Of a stretch of 64,000 nucleotides of DNA, positions 36,469 to 45,674 are shown one piece after another. Source of the DNA: Yersinia proxima. GTDB taxonomy: Bacteria > Pseudomonadota > Gammaproteobacteria > Enterobacterales > Enterobacteriaceae. Below the pieces are notes generated by a model. It was not told the origin of the DNA. It worked only from the letters and a program-made list of their open reading frames with translations, and did not search any database. The number at the start of each line of letters is the position of its first letter. Within the stretch, counting starts at the first letter, position 1. The stretch covers positions 248,001-312,000 of the forward strand of contig NZ_CABHYG010000001.1 of assembly GCF_902170785.1 (NCBI RefSeq), given 5' to 3'. The translations under genes and the position numbers were made by a program.

Positions 36469-39400
36469 TGAAGCTGCTTGATAATTATATCAATAATAGT
36501 ACCCGTATCTGGTTAACGATTCTGTTGCTGGGTGTTGGGGGTATTATTGCCTATCTCAATATAGGCAGGCTGGAAGATCCAGCCTTTACCATCAAAACGG
36601 CAGTCGTTGTCACCCGCTATGATGGCGCGTCGGCACAACAGGTTGAAGAAGAAGTGACGTTACCGCTGGAGAATGCCATTCAGGAACTCTCTTATGTCGA
36701 TGACGTCACCTCCATTTCCAGTGCGGGCTTATCGCAAATTACTATCAATATTCGTGCGCAATATGGGGCGAATGAGTTACCGCAAATCTGGGATGAATTG
36801 CGGCGTAAGATAAATGATAACAGTGTGCGGCTGCCACCGGGGGCCAGTGCGCCGATGGTCAATGACGATTTTGGCGATGTGTACGGCTTCTTCTTCTCTC
36901 TCACCGGCGATGGCTACAGTAATCAGGATTTACGCAACTTTGCCGAGCAATTACGGCGTGAGTTGGTACTGGTGCCGGGGGTCGGTAAAGTAGGGATTGT
37001 CGGCATTTTACCTGAAGAAGTTCAGGTGGAGATTTCTCGCGCCCAGATGACCGCCGCAGGTATTACGCCACAACAGCTATCCGACTTGCTGGCTCGTCAG
37101 AATGTGGTGTCCGATGCCGGCCAACTACAGGTGGGGAGTGAGTCGATTCGCTTGCACCCAACCGGCGAATTCCAGAGTGTGCAAGAGCTGGGGAACTTAC
37201 TGGTCAGTCAGCCCGGTAGCCCAAAAAGCGTTTATTTACGTGACATCGCGACAGTGACGCAAGGTTTTGGTCATTCACCGACCAATATATACCGCGCTAA
37301 CGGTAAGCCTGCGTTGGCGTTGGGGATCTCATTTGCCCCGAACGTCAACGTGGTAAATGTGGGTAATGCCATTAAAGCTCGACTGGCGCAGTTAGAAGGT
37401 GAACGCCCGTCAGGTATGCATATCAACGTGTTTTATGACCAGTCCCATGAAGTAGAGGGGGCGGTCAACGGCTTTATCCTTAACTTCCTGCTGGCTCTGC
37501 TCATTGTTGTTGTCACTTTGCTTATCTTTATGGGGGTGCGCAGCGGTGTGGTGATTGCCATCTCGCTGGCACTGAACGTACTCGGCACCTTGCTCATTAT
37601 GTGGCTGTTTAATATCGAGCTACAGCGAGTGTCGCTAGGAGCGCTAATTATCGCGCTAAGTATGTTGGTAGATAATGCCATTGTGGTGGTGGAAGGGGTT
37701 GTGGTGGGCCGCCAGCGCGGCGAAAGTCTCTCGACGGCGATCGGCAATGTCGTGAAGCGTTCCATGATGCCGTTGTTAGGCGCAACCATTATTGCCATTT
37801 TGGCCTTTGCCCCGATTGGCCTGTCCAACGATGCAACTGGTGAATATTGTAAATCGCTATTCCAGGTGCTGTTAATCTCGCTGATGTTGAGCTGGATTAC
37901 CGCACTGACGCTGACGCCGGTATTTTCTAAGTGGGCATTCCAGAACCAAAAGCCTGCGAAGGTGGATGAGGATAAACCGGCTAAGCAACCTTATGATGGC
38001 TGGTTGTTCCGCTATTATCGGGTGGTATTGAATAAATTACTGCAATACCGAGCAGTCACTTTGGTCTTGTTGGCGGCGATGTTAGTAGCATCGGTCGTGG
38101 GCTTTGGTAACGTTCGCCAGAGCTTCTTCCCACCGTCTAACACACCTATCTTCTTTGTTGATATTTGGCTGCCGTATGGCACAGATATCAGTTATACCGA
38201 AGGAGTGGCGGATAAGGTTGAGCAGTACATCAAGCAGCAAAAAGGGGTGGCTGACACCATGGCGACAATCGGTCAGGGCGCGATGCGCTTTATGCTGACT
38301 TATAACGCCCAGCGTCATTATCCTAACTATGCGCAGGTGATGGTTCGAACCGAGCAGCTAGACCAAATTCCGGGTTTGATTGATGAAATCGAAGCCTATA
38401 TGCATGACGAATACCCACAAGTGGATGCGCAGATAAAACGCATCATGTTCGGGCCGTCAAACAACAGCTCGATTGAAGCCCGCTTTATTGGCCCTGATCC
38501 TGAGGTGCTGCGTTCTCTGGCCGCTCAGGCGGAAAAAGCGATCATTGCCGATCCGATGGCCGATGGTGCAAGGCATGACTGGCAAGATCGTAGCAAAATG
38601 ATCCGACCTCAATTCTCTGATTATCTGGGCCGCGAGCTGGGTGTGGATAAACGCGAGGTTGATGGCACCTTGCGCATGAGCTTTGGTGGCTTGCCGGTTG
38701 GCTTATACCGCGATGGAACGCGCCTGATGCCGATTGTATTACGCACACCGGATTCCGAGCGGCTCAATGCTGAACGACTCAATGATGTGATGGTCTGGAG
38801 TCAGGCACGGCAGGCCTTTATCCCGATCGATAACGTCGTGACCAGTTTTGAGACTGAGTGGGAAGATCCGCTTATCATGCGGCTGGATCGCAAACGGACA
38901 TTGACGGTGCAAACTGATCCAACTCAGCAAGGGGGCGAAACCTCGGCTGAGTTATTACAGCGCATCAGACCAGGGGTTGAGTCTATTCAATTGCCGCGCG
39001 GCTATGAACTTGAATGGGGCGGTGACTACGAAAGTACCAAAGAAGCACAACGGGGTATTTTCATCAGTTTGCCGATAGCATTCCTGATTATGTTTGTAGT
39101 GACCGTCTTGATGTTTAGCTCTGTGCGTAACGCGCTGGCTATCTGGCTGACGGTGCCATTAGCACTGATTGGTGTGACTGTGGGCTTCTTGCTCACCGGT
39201 ATTCCATTTGGTTTTATGGCGCTATTGGGGCTATTGAGTCTGAGTGGGATGTTGATACGTAACGGCATTGTGTTGGTGGAAGAAATTGGCCTCCAGCGGC
39301 AGGAAAAACCACTGCGTGATGCCATTATTGATGCTTCCACTGCGCGTTTGCGCCCTATCATGTTAACCGCATTTACCACGGTCTTGGGGCTGGCCCCGCT

Positions 39401-39554
39401 GCTCAGCGATGCTTTCTTCCAGAGCATGGCGGTGGTGATTATGTTCGGTCTGGGCTTTGCAACTGTACTGACCCTACTGGTGTTGCCAGTGATATATAGC
39501 TGTATGAACCCGGAACCAAAAGAAAAGGCGCATGATGAGCCAGTCAGTGAATAA
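36468..39554 (+). CDS. RND (HAE1-type) efflux transporter
   Basis: A 1028-residue proton-driven pump of the AcrB superfamily with 12 membrane helices and two large periplasmic loops. Typical features are the helix 4 motif ALIIALSMLVDNAIVVVEGV with the proton-relay Asp, and the second-half equivalent LLGLLSLSGMLIRNGIVLVE. The N-terminus (NNSTRIWLTILLLGVGGIIA) is of the branch that includes VexB-like and other less studied pumps rather than AcrB itself. Substrates are unknown. A terminator follows at 39582. Confidence 0.92.
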   Translation: MKLLDNYINNSTRIWLTILLLGVGGIIAYLNIGRLEDPAFTIKTAVVVTRYDGASAQQVEEEVTLPLENAIQELSYVDDVTSISSAGLSQITINIRAQYGANELPQIWDELRRKINDNSVRLPPGASAPMVNDDFGDVYGFFFSLTGDGYSNQDLRNFAEQLRRELVLVPGVGKVGIVGILPEEVQVEISRAQMTAAGITPQQLSDLLARQNVVSDAGQLQVGSESIRLHPTGEFQSVQELGNLLVSQPGSPKSVYLRDIATVTQGFGHSPTNIYRANGKPALALGISFAPNVNVVNVGNAIKARLAQLEGERPSGMHINVFYDQSHEVEGAVNGFILNFLLALLIVVVTLLIFMGVRSGVVIAISLALNVLGTLLIMWLFNIELQRVSLGALIIALSMLVDNAIVVVEGVVVGRQRGESLSTAIGNVVKRSMMPLLGATIIAILAFAPIGLSNDATGEYCKSLFQVLLISLMLSWITALTLTPVFSKWAFQNQKPAKVDEDKPAKQPYDGWLFRYYRVVLNKLLQYRAVTLVLLAAMLVASVVGFGNVRQSFFPPSNTPIFFVDIWLPYGTDISYTEGVADKVEQYIKQQKGVADTMATIGQGAMRFMLTYNAQRHYPNYAQVMVRTEQLDQIPGLIDEIEAYMHDEYPQVDAQIKRIMFGPSNNSSIEARFIGPDPEVLRSLAAQAEKAIIADPMADGARHDWQDRSKMIRPQFSDYLGRELGVDKREVDGTLRMSFGGLPVGLYRDGTRLMPIVLRTPDSERLNAERLNDVMVWSQARQAFIPIDNVVTSFETEWEDPLIMRLDRKRTLTVQTDPTQQGGETSAELLQRIRPGVESIQLPRGYELEWGGDYESTKEAQRGIFISLPIAFLIMFVVTVLMFSSVRNALAIWLTVPLALIGVTVGFLLTGIPFGFMALLGLLSLSGMLIRNGIVLVEEIGLQRQEKPLRDAIIDASTARLRPIMLTAFTTVLGLAPLLSDAFFQSMAVVIMFGLGFATVLTLLVLPVIYSCMNPEPKEKAHDEPVSE

Positions 39555-39581
39555 CTGAGCGTTTCGTGTCTGAACTAACTT

Positions 39582-39613
39582 AAACAGCTCCATTCTTGGG
39601 GCTGTTTTTTTTG
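39582..39613 (+). terminator. Intrinsic terminator after the RND operon
   Basis: AACAGCTCC and GGGGCTGTT arms are followed by TTTTTTT, about 30 bases after the pump stop. Confidence 0.85.
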
Positions 39614-39702
39614 CTTTATACCCAGTGACGCTGATTTCTCTTGATGCTCATAAAGCATTCTGTGCACTACCTCTCTTCCTGCCCCAGGCTCTTCATTCAT
39701 TC

Positions 39703-39749
39703 GTTTCACTATGAAACCTCACTGACCTAACTTGGTTTCATTTTGGAAC
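39703..39749. promoter_or_regulatory. Two 15-base dyads upstream of gldA
   Basis: GTTTCACTATGAAAC (39703-39717) is a perfect inverted repeat. GTTTCATTTTGGAAC (39735-39749) is a one-mismatch copy. Their centres are 32 bases apart, near three helical turns. They are candidate sites for DhaR or another regulator of gldA-dhaKLM; this is inferred from position only. Confidence 0.45.
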
Positions 39750-39865
39750 GTTTTAACTATCGATTCTCAGCCTGTTTTTTGCGCTTATAGTGGTTCCAGT
39801 TTCATCAAATTGACCCTAAAAAAAGATTCATTCTTACGTTCTCTCTTACGCTATAGGAGCAAGGT

Positions 39866-40960
39866 ATGCTGAAAGTCATTCAATCTCCGTCTAAATATAT
39901 TCAAGGTGCCAATGCACTACAGTCCATTGGTGAATTTGCTAAGTTACTGGCTAATAACTACTTTATTATTGCTGATGATTTTGTGATGAAGCTAACGGCG
40001 GATGCTGTTGGCACCAGTTTGCAAGGCAGTGAGCTGGAAAATCATTTCAGCCGTTTTAACGGTGAATGTTCCCGCCACGAAATTGAGCGCTTAACGGTTG
40101 AACTGAAAAAACACAAATGTAATGGGGTAATTGGTATCGGTGGTGGTAAAACCCTCGATACAGCTAAAGCGATTGCTCACTATCAACATATCCCAGTGAT
40201 CGTGGTGCCGACCATTGCTTCTACCGATGCGCCAACCAGTGCTTTGTCAGTGATTTATACCGAACAGGGTGAGTTCGCTGAATATCTGATTTACCCAAAA
40301 AACCCAGACATCGTGCTGATGGATACCGCGATTATTGCCAAAGCGCCAGTACGTTTGCTGATCTCCGGTATGGGCGATGCGCTCTCTACTTACTTTGAAG
40401 CTCAGGCCTGTTTTGATGCCAAGGCCATCAGCATGGCGGGCGGCGCCTCAACATTAGCCGCCGTCACTCTGGCTCGTTTGTGTTACGAAACCCTGTTGGC
40501 AGAGGGCTACAAAGCCAAACTGGCTGTCGAAGCAGGGGTGGTTACCGAAGCGGTGGAGCGCATCATCGAAGCCAATACTTATCTGAGTGGTATTGGTTTT
40601 GAAAGTAGTGGCCTGGCGGCAGCTCACGCCATTCATAACGGGTTCACTGTATTGGAAGAGTGTCATCACCTGTATCACGGTGAAAAAGTTGCTTTCGGGA
40701 CACTGACCCAATTGGTATTACAGAACAGCAGCATGGAAGAGATCGAAACTGTGCTTTCATTCTGCCAACAACTCGGTTTACCAATCACATTGGCCGAAAT
40801 GGGTGTTTCACAGGATATCGAACGCAAAATTCGTGCGGTCGCCGAGGCCAGCTGTGCTGAGGGTGAAACTATTCACAATATGCCGTTTGCCGTCACAGCA
40901 GACAGTGTTTATGCCGCTATTATTGTGGCTGACCGTTTAGGCCAGGCTTTCCTCAATTAA
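39866..40960 (+). CDS. gldA: Glycerol dehydrogenase
   Basis: A 364-residue iron/zinc-dependent alcohol dehydrogenase oxidising glycerol to dihydroxyacetone with NAD+. Features are the NAD-binding GVIGIGGGKTLDTAKAIAHY, VVPTIASTDAPTSALSVIY, and metal ligands in ISGMGDALSTYFEA (Asp), AAAHAIHNGFTV (His) and YHGEKVAFGTL (His). An AGGAGC ribosome site precedes the ATG. It is the first gene of gldA-dhaKLM; its product feeds DhaKLM directly. Confidence 0.95.
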   Translation: MLKVIQSPSKYIQGANALQSIGEFAKLLANNYFIIADDFVMKLTADAVGTSLQGSELENHFSRFNGECSRHEIERLTVELKKHKCNGVIGIGGGKTLDTAKAIAHYQHIPVIVVPTIASTDAPTSALSVIYTEQGEFAEYLIYPKNPDIVLMDTAIIAKAPVRLLISGMGDALSTYFEAQACFDAKAISMAGGASTLAAVTLARLCYETLLAEGYKAKLAVEAGVVTEAVERIIEANTYLSGIGFESSGLAAAHAIHNGFTVLEECHHLYHGEKVAFGTLTQLVLQNSSMEEIETVLSFCQQLGLPITLAEMGVSQDIERKIRAVAEASCAEGETIHNMPFAVTADSVYAAIIVADRLGQAFLN

Positions 40961-41053
40961 GTGGTTCGATAGACAAGCTAACTGACTGAGTTTGCCGGTG
41001 CCCCTCATCATCGGCAACTCTATTTCCCGGCATTCCCGTTCGCGGAGCATAAA

Positions 41054-42121
41054 ATGAAAAAATTAATTAACAGCGTTGAGAGTGTATTACAGGAACAAAT
41101 TAAGGGGTTGGTTGAGGCCCATCCTGAGCTGGTATTGCATCAGGACCCAGTTTTTGTCACCCGCAGAGATGCGCCAGTGAAAGGAAAAGTCGCGCTGATG
41201 TCTGGTGGTGGCAGTGGCCATGAGCCTATGCATTGTGGGTTTATCGGTGAAGGCATGTTGGATGGGGCTTGCCCTGGTGAGATTTTTACTTCACCCACCC
41301 CAGACCAAATGTATGAATGCGGTCAAGCCATAGATGGTGGCGAAGGCGTTCTGATGCTGATTAAAAACTACACCGGCGATATTCTTAATTTTGAAACGGC
41401 GGCTGAACTGTTGCATGCCGAGGGTACTGCAGTGGCAACACTGGTCATTGACGATGATGTAGCCGTTAAGGACAGCTTGTATACCGCCGGGCGGCGGGGC
41501 GTAGCCAACACCGTTATTATTGAAAAGTTACTCGGGGCGGCTGCGGTTCGTGGTGATTCATTGGATGAATGCGTAGCACTCGGCCAGAAAATCAACAATC
41601 AAGGACATTCTATTGGCATCGCGCTTGGGGCTTGTACTGTGCCAGCCGCAGGTAAACCCTCCTTTACCCTGGCTGAAAACGAAATGGAATTTGGTGTAGG
41701 AATTCACGGTGAGCCGGGCATTGAACGGCGACCATTTACTTCGTTGAATGACACCGTGGATGCGATGTTCGATACCTTGATTGAACACGGCCACTATAAG
41801 CGCAAACTGCGTCATTGGGACAGACAAGCTGGCGACTGGTGCGAAACAGAACAAAGTAAGCAGCCACTGGCGAAAGGCGATCGAGTTATTGCTCTGGTCA
41901 ATAACTTGGGGGCGACACCTCTGTCAGAATTGTATGGTGTCTGGCATCGTCTGGCCGCATGCTGCGCTGAATTCGGTTTGACCGTCGAGCGCAAACTGAT
42001 CGGCTCTTATTGCACCTCACTGGATATGCAGGGTATGTCCATCACATTGCTGAAAGTTGATGATGAGCTGTTGTCACTGTGGGATGCGCCGGTCGATACC
42101 CCTGCGCTGGTTAAAAAATAA
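41054..42121 (+). CDS. dhaK: PTS-dependent dihydroxyacetone kinase, DhaK subunit
   Basis: A 355-residue substrate-binding subunit. The dihydroxyacetone is held covalently by the His of FGVGIHGEPGIERR; other family blocks are GGGSGHEPMHCGFIGEGMLD and LIKNYTGDILNFETAAELLH. Works with DhaL (ADP carrier) and DhaM (phosphate supply). E. coli DhaK has 356 residues. The stop codon is shared with the upstream edge of the dhaL ribosome site. Confidence 0.95.
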   Translation: MKKLINSVESVLQEQIKGLVEAHPELVLHQDPVFVTRRDAPVKGKVALMSGGGSGHEPMHCGFIGEGMLDGACPGEIFTSPTPDQMYECGQAIDGGEGVLMLIKNYTGDILNFETAAELLHAEGTAVATLVIDDDVAVKDSLYTAGRRGVANTVIIEKLLGAAAVRGDSLDECVALGQKINNQGHSIGIALGACTVPAAGKPSFTLAENEMEFGVGIHGEPGIERRPFTSLNDTVDAMFDTLIEHGHYKRKLRHWDRQAGDWCETEQSKQPLAKGDRVIALVNNLGATPLSELYGVWHRLAACCAEFGLTVERKLIGSYCTSLDMQGMSITLLKVDDELLSLWDAPVDTPALVKK

Positions 42122-42138
42122 TGTATCAGGAGAAAACC

Positions 42139-42771
42139 ATGGGACTTACCAAACAACAAATTGTCAGTTGGTTGCAGCTCTGCGCGGAGGTGTTCAGTGA
42201 ACAGCGGGACTTCCTGACACAGCTGGATACTGAAATTGGGGATGGCGACCACGGCCTGAATATGAATCGCGGCTTTAATAAAGTGGTCGAAAAACTGCCC
42301 TCTTTTGCCGATAAAGACATCGGTTTTATCCTGAAAAACACCGGTATGACCCTGCTTTCAAGTGTTGGTGGTGCCAGTGGCCCCTTGTTCGGTACGTTCT
42401 TTATTCGTGCCGCGCAAAGTACTAATGCCAAACAGAGCCTTGATCTGCCTGCCGTCTGTCAGATGTTTAAAGATGGTGTTGAAGGTGTGGTAATGCGCGG
42501 TAAGGCTGAACCGGGCGATAAAACCATGTGTGATGTTTGGTGGGCTGTGGTGGCGCAACTTGAACAGGCAAACCAGCAGGGTGTGCCGCTGGTGGATGCT
42601 TTGCAGCAAAGTGTCGAACGCGCACAGCTTGCATTGGCGGGAACCATCACCATGCAAGCTCGCAAAGGTCGCGCCAGTTATCTTGGCGAGCGCAGCATTG
42701 GTCATCAAGACCCTGGGGCGACATCGGCCATGTTGATGATGCAGGCTCTATGGCAGGTTGCCAGCCACTAG
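42139..42771 (+). CDS. dhaL: Dihydroxyacetone kinase, DhaL subunit
   Basis: About 210 residues starting MGLTKQQIVSWLQLCAEVF. I prefer the ATG at 42139 because AGGAG sits nine bases upstream; the frame is open from 42121. It holds a permanently bound ADP: the Mg-binding acidic loop is TEIGDGDHGLNMNRGF, and SVGGASGPLFGTFF and RASYLGERSIGHQDPGATS complete the nucleotide site. It transfers phosphate from DhaM to dihydroxyacetone on DhaK. Confidence 0.95.
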   Translation: MGLTKQQIVSWLQLCAEVFSEQRDFLTQLDTEIGDGDHGLNMNRGFNKVVEKLPSFADKDIGFILKNTGMTLLSSVGGASGPLFGTFFIRAAQSTNAKQSLDLPAVCQMFKDGVEGVVMRGKAEPGDKTMCDVWWAVVAQLEQANQQGVPLVDALQQSVERAQLALAGTITMQARKGRASYLGERSIGHQDPGATSAMLMMQALWQVASH

Positions 42772-42805
42772 TGTGGCCAAATCGATAAGATTATCAGGAG
42801 GAAAG

Positions 42806-44239
42806 ATGGTCAATCTCGTTGTAGTTTCTCATAGCGCGCTGCTGGCTCAGGGTGTGGCCGAACTGGCACAGCAAATGACACAAGGAGGCTGCCAGTTAGC
42901 GGTGGCCGCCGGTGTAGACGACGTGGATCATCCTATTGGCACGGATGCCATCAAAGTGATGGAAGCCATTGAATCGGTTTACTCCCCCTCGGGCGTATTG
43001 GTGTTGATGGATTTAGGCAGCGCATTACTCAGTGCCGAAACAGCACTGGAGTTATTAGACCCAGAGATGGCAAGAAATGTACAGCTCTGCGCAGCCCCAC
43101 TGGTCGAAGGGACTCTGGCCGCGGTGGTGGCCGCTTCATCTGGTGCTTCACTGGCTGAGGTGCGTGCTGAAGCGATGGGGGCATTGGTGGCAAAAGCGGC
43201 TCAGCTAGGTGAGGGCATTGCACCGGATGCTAACAGTGCTGTGGCGACCAAGGCTGCCCCCGATGCACAAAGTGTCAGTTGGATTGTCCGCAATCCTAAC
43301 GGATTACATGTCCGGCCAGCGGCTAAATTGGTCGAAGTATTAGCGCCATTTGCCGCAGATTTGTTGCTGGAAAAAAATGGTCAATGTGTGAATCCGCGTA
43401 GCCTGAATCAGCTCGCCATTTTACAAGTACGCAAGGGAGATACCATTCGCCTGCTAGCCAGTGGTGAGCAAGCCGGTGAGGCGCTGGATGCTTTTATGCA
43501 ACTGGCCCATCAGCATTTTGGCGAGTCCGTTAGCACCATCAGTGATAGTGGATTCACTGGTGTAATGGCTCCTCGTGGCACTATTGCTGCCACTGTATTT
43601 CAGTGGTTGCCAGGCAAGCCTGTGTTTTTGCCGCAAACTATCAGTATCGAACAGGTTACTGGTGAACAATTGCGTTTACATCAGGCCTTAGCACACACCG
43701 TGGCGGACTTGCAGCATTTAGCGCAGCAGGCAGAACAGCAAATTGGTACTCAGGCAGCGGCTATCTTCCATGCCCATGCCATGTTGATTGATGATGAAGA
43801 ATTATATGCGTCGATGGACAGGCGGATAGAACAGCAGCTGGTGTGTGCGGAATCGGCATTGCAGGATGAGTTGATGAGCATGGTGGCAGACTATCAGGCA
43901 CTCGCTGATGACTATTTGCGCGTCCGTGAACTGGATATTCGCGATATTCTTAATCGTACTTTGGGCCATTTGACCGGATTGCCGCCAATTCCCCTTTCAG
44001 TCGACAGTAAAATTTTACTGTTAGCGGAGGAGTTATTCCCTTCGCAAATGATTGGCTTAAATCGCCAGCAAGTAAAAGCTATCTGTTTAAGTAAAGGACA
44101 TATCCTCTCTCACAGCGCCATTTTGGCAACAGAATTGGATATTCCGATGTTAGTCGGGGCTGTTGGTTGCCTTGATGTCAGCCGAAATGGCCAAAACGCC
44201 CTATTGGATACCGCAACTGGAGTGCTCAAGCTCCAGTAA
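42806..44239 (+). CDS. dhaM: DhaM, PTS phosphoryl donor for dihydroxyacetone kinase
   Basis: About 477 residues from the ATG at 42806, preceded by AGGAGGAAAG; the frame opens earlier at 42758. Three PTS domains occur in order. First is an EIIA-Man-like domain (VVSHSALLAQGVAEL, active His near residue 9). Second is HPr (IVRNPNGLHVRPAAKLVEVL). Third is an EI-like N-terminal domain with the phospho-His segment KGHILSHSAILATELDIPML. This is the long, E. coli-type DhaM. Phosphate flows from EI through HPr to DhaM and then DhaL-ADP. Confidence 0.95.
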   Translation: MVNLVVVSHSALLAQGVAELAQQMTQGGCQLAVAAGVDDVDHPIGTDAIKVMEAIESVYSPSGVLVLMDLGSALLSAETALELLDPEMARNVQLCAAPLVEGTLAAVVAASSGASLAEVRAEAMGALVAKAAQLGEGIAPDANSAVATKAAPDAQSVSWIVRNPNGLHVRPAAKLVEVLAPFAADLLLEKNGQCVNPRSLNQLAILQVRKGDTIRLLASGEQAGEALDAFMQLAHQHFGESVSTISDSGFTGVMAPRGTIAATVFQWLPGKPVFLPQTISIEQVTGEQLRLHQALAHTVADLQHLAQQAEQQIGTQAAAIFHAHAMLIDDEELYASMDRRIEQQLVCAESALQDELMSMVADYQALADDYLRVRELDIRDILNRTLGHLTGLPPIPLSVDSKILLLAEELFPSQMIGLNRQQVKAICLSKGHILSHSAILATELDIPMLVGAVGCLDVSRNGQNALLDTATGVLKLQ

Positions 44240-44265
44240 GCGGTATAGCCATAAGTTCAGATAGA

Positions 44266-44297
44266 AAAATAGCGGCCTCAATTCAAGGCTGCTATTT
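44266..44297. terminator. Bidirectional terminator between dhaM and the glycosyltransferase gene
   Basis: AAAATAGCGGCC and GGCTGCTATTT arms around TCAATTCAA form a near-symmetric hairpin with A- and T-rich flanks on both strands, at the convergent ends. It overlaps the 3' end of the minus-strand gene. Confidence 0.65.
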
Positions 44298-45633
44298 GAG
44301 GAATTAAGTGACTTAGCGGTGTTAATATCTGGTTTTTCCAGTTATAGCGCTCTTCTATTAATGTAGCGCTTGCCAGCCTGATGTCCGCTATTTCACGTTC
44401 TGTTAATTGGCATACATGATGTATCACTTCTGCTAAATCTATGGCATCCCCCGGAATATGCAGAAATCCATCTATGCCGTGCTCAACTTGTTCTCGTAGG
44501 CCACCTGAGTCGGCGACAACTAATATTGCCCCCTGCTGTCTGGCTAACCAGCGCGACTCCATAGGAATTAATCCATTCGGTTCATTTTCGGCAGACAGAA
44601 CACACACCCGCGTATTACGCCACTGAATCAGGCAGGCCATCAGTTCGCGATCAAATGAATTTATAACCGAAGCGTGTATATCAAGCTGACTGGCTAATAC
44701 TGATAACTCCGGCAACACAGGATCACTGACGATAACGGCGTGAATATCATCACCCAGATAACTGGCTGCCGTTAGTAACAAATCATAGCGCTTATAATGC
44801 ACACCTCTCCCAAGCGTAATAGCCAGCGGATTTTCGAGTGGTATTCCGTGAGCGGATAGCGTGTCGCAAATCTCTTGCTCACTGCGTATCCGAAACCATG
44901 AGTCGTTAATATTTACCCCTGCTGGAACCGATACCATGGTATGAGGATCAGCACCATATTGTGAAACTAAATGGTCGGCCAGAAAATTACTGATAGTGCC
45001 CAGCTTGATATTAGGATCAATCTTTGCCCATTGAACAGGCAATGATTCAGCCATAAGCCTGTCAGGGTTAGGTAATGGCATTTCATGATTGAATGCAGTG
45101 CCATGAGACACATAGATAACTTTTAATTTTTCGCCTTCAACAGCGGTATGTAAGCTGACAATTAAAGGCGTAAATGAAAATGGCAGCTCATGGCAAAATG
45201 CCAGAGTAATATCGTAGTTCTCACTAATATCAATAATCTTTGCTGCTGCGGCGGCAGAGGATATCTTCCAGTTTTGTAAGTTGCCGAGGAAAGCATCACC
45301 GTAAGGCCATAAACATCCAGTTTCGTTACCTAATGTCATGTTGGGTACTGTCGAGAATGAACCCCCTATCTTATGAATTTCTTCTATATAATGGGAGTGG
45401 CAATCAATATCAAAAAAGGCATTGTATTTATTGTATGCAATCTCAATAAAATGTGGTTCCAGGCTGATATTATGGGCGGATAAAAAATCTATCACCTCAG
45501 GTAGCGCCTGAATTTGTCCTCTGATATAAGAGCCGACACCCCCAACGAAGATTTGGATACCTTCTGTGGATAAATGGATAACGCCTATTTTTAACGTGCT
45601 TTTTTTGTGAATGGGAAATATGTTTTCTTGCAT
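44278..45633 (-). CDS. GT4-type glycosyltransferase of the putative biosynthetic cluster
   Basis: A 451-residue GT-B glycosyltransferase. The N-terminal acceptor lobe has IGVIHLSTEGIQIFVGGVGS (GGVGSYI is the usual glycine loop). The C-terminal donor lobe has NPLAITLGRGVHYKRYDLLL, ENEPNGLIPMESRWLARQQG (the acidic E-x7-E-type donor motif) and VADSGGLREQVEHGIDGFLH. It is the last gene of the six-gene cluster and less AT-rich than the rest, 42 bases after the carbamoyltransferase. No sugar-nucleotide synthesis genes accompany it. Acceptor and donor are unknown. Confidence 0.82.
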   Translation of the reverse strand: MQENIFPIHKKSTLKIGVIHLSTEGIQIFVGGVGSYIRGQIQALPEVIDFLSAHNISLEPHFIEIAYNKYNAFFDIDCHSHYIEEIHKIGGSFSTVPNMTLGNETGCLWPYGDAFLGNLQNWKISSAAAAAKIIDISENYDITLAFCHELPFSFTPLIVSLHTAVEGEKLKVIYVSHGTAFNHEMPLPNPDRLMAESLPVQWAKIDPNIKLGTISNFLADHLVSQYGADPHTMVSVPAGVNINDSWFRIRSEQEICDTLSAHGIPLENPLAITLGRGVHYKRYDLLLTAASYLGDDIHAVIVSDPVLPELSVLASQLDIHASVINSFDRELMACLIQWRNTRVCVLSAENEPNGLIPMESRWLARQQGAILVVADSGGLREQVEHGIDGFLHIPGDAIDLAEVIHHVCQLTEREIADIRLASATLIEERYNWKNQILTPLSHLIPQIAALN

Positions 45634-45674
45634 ATAAAACCTCGCAATTTTAACGAGAAATATTATTTGTTATT

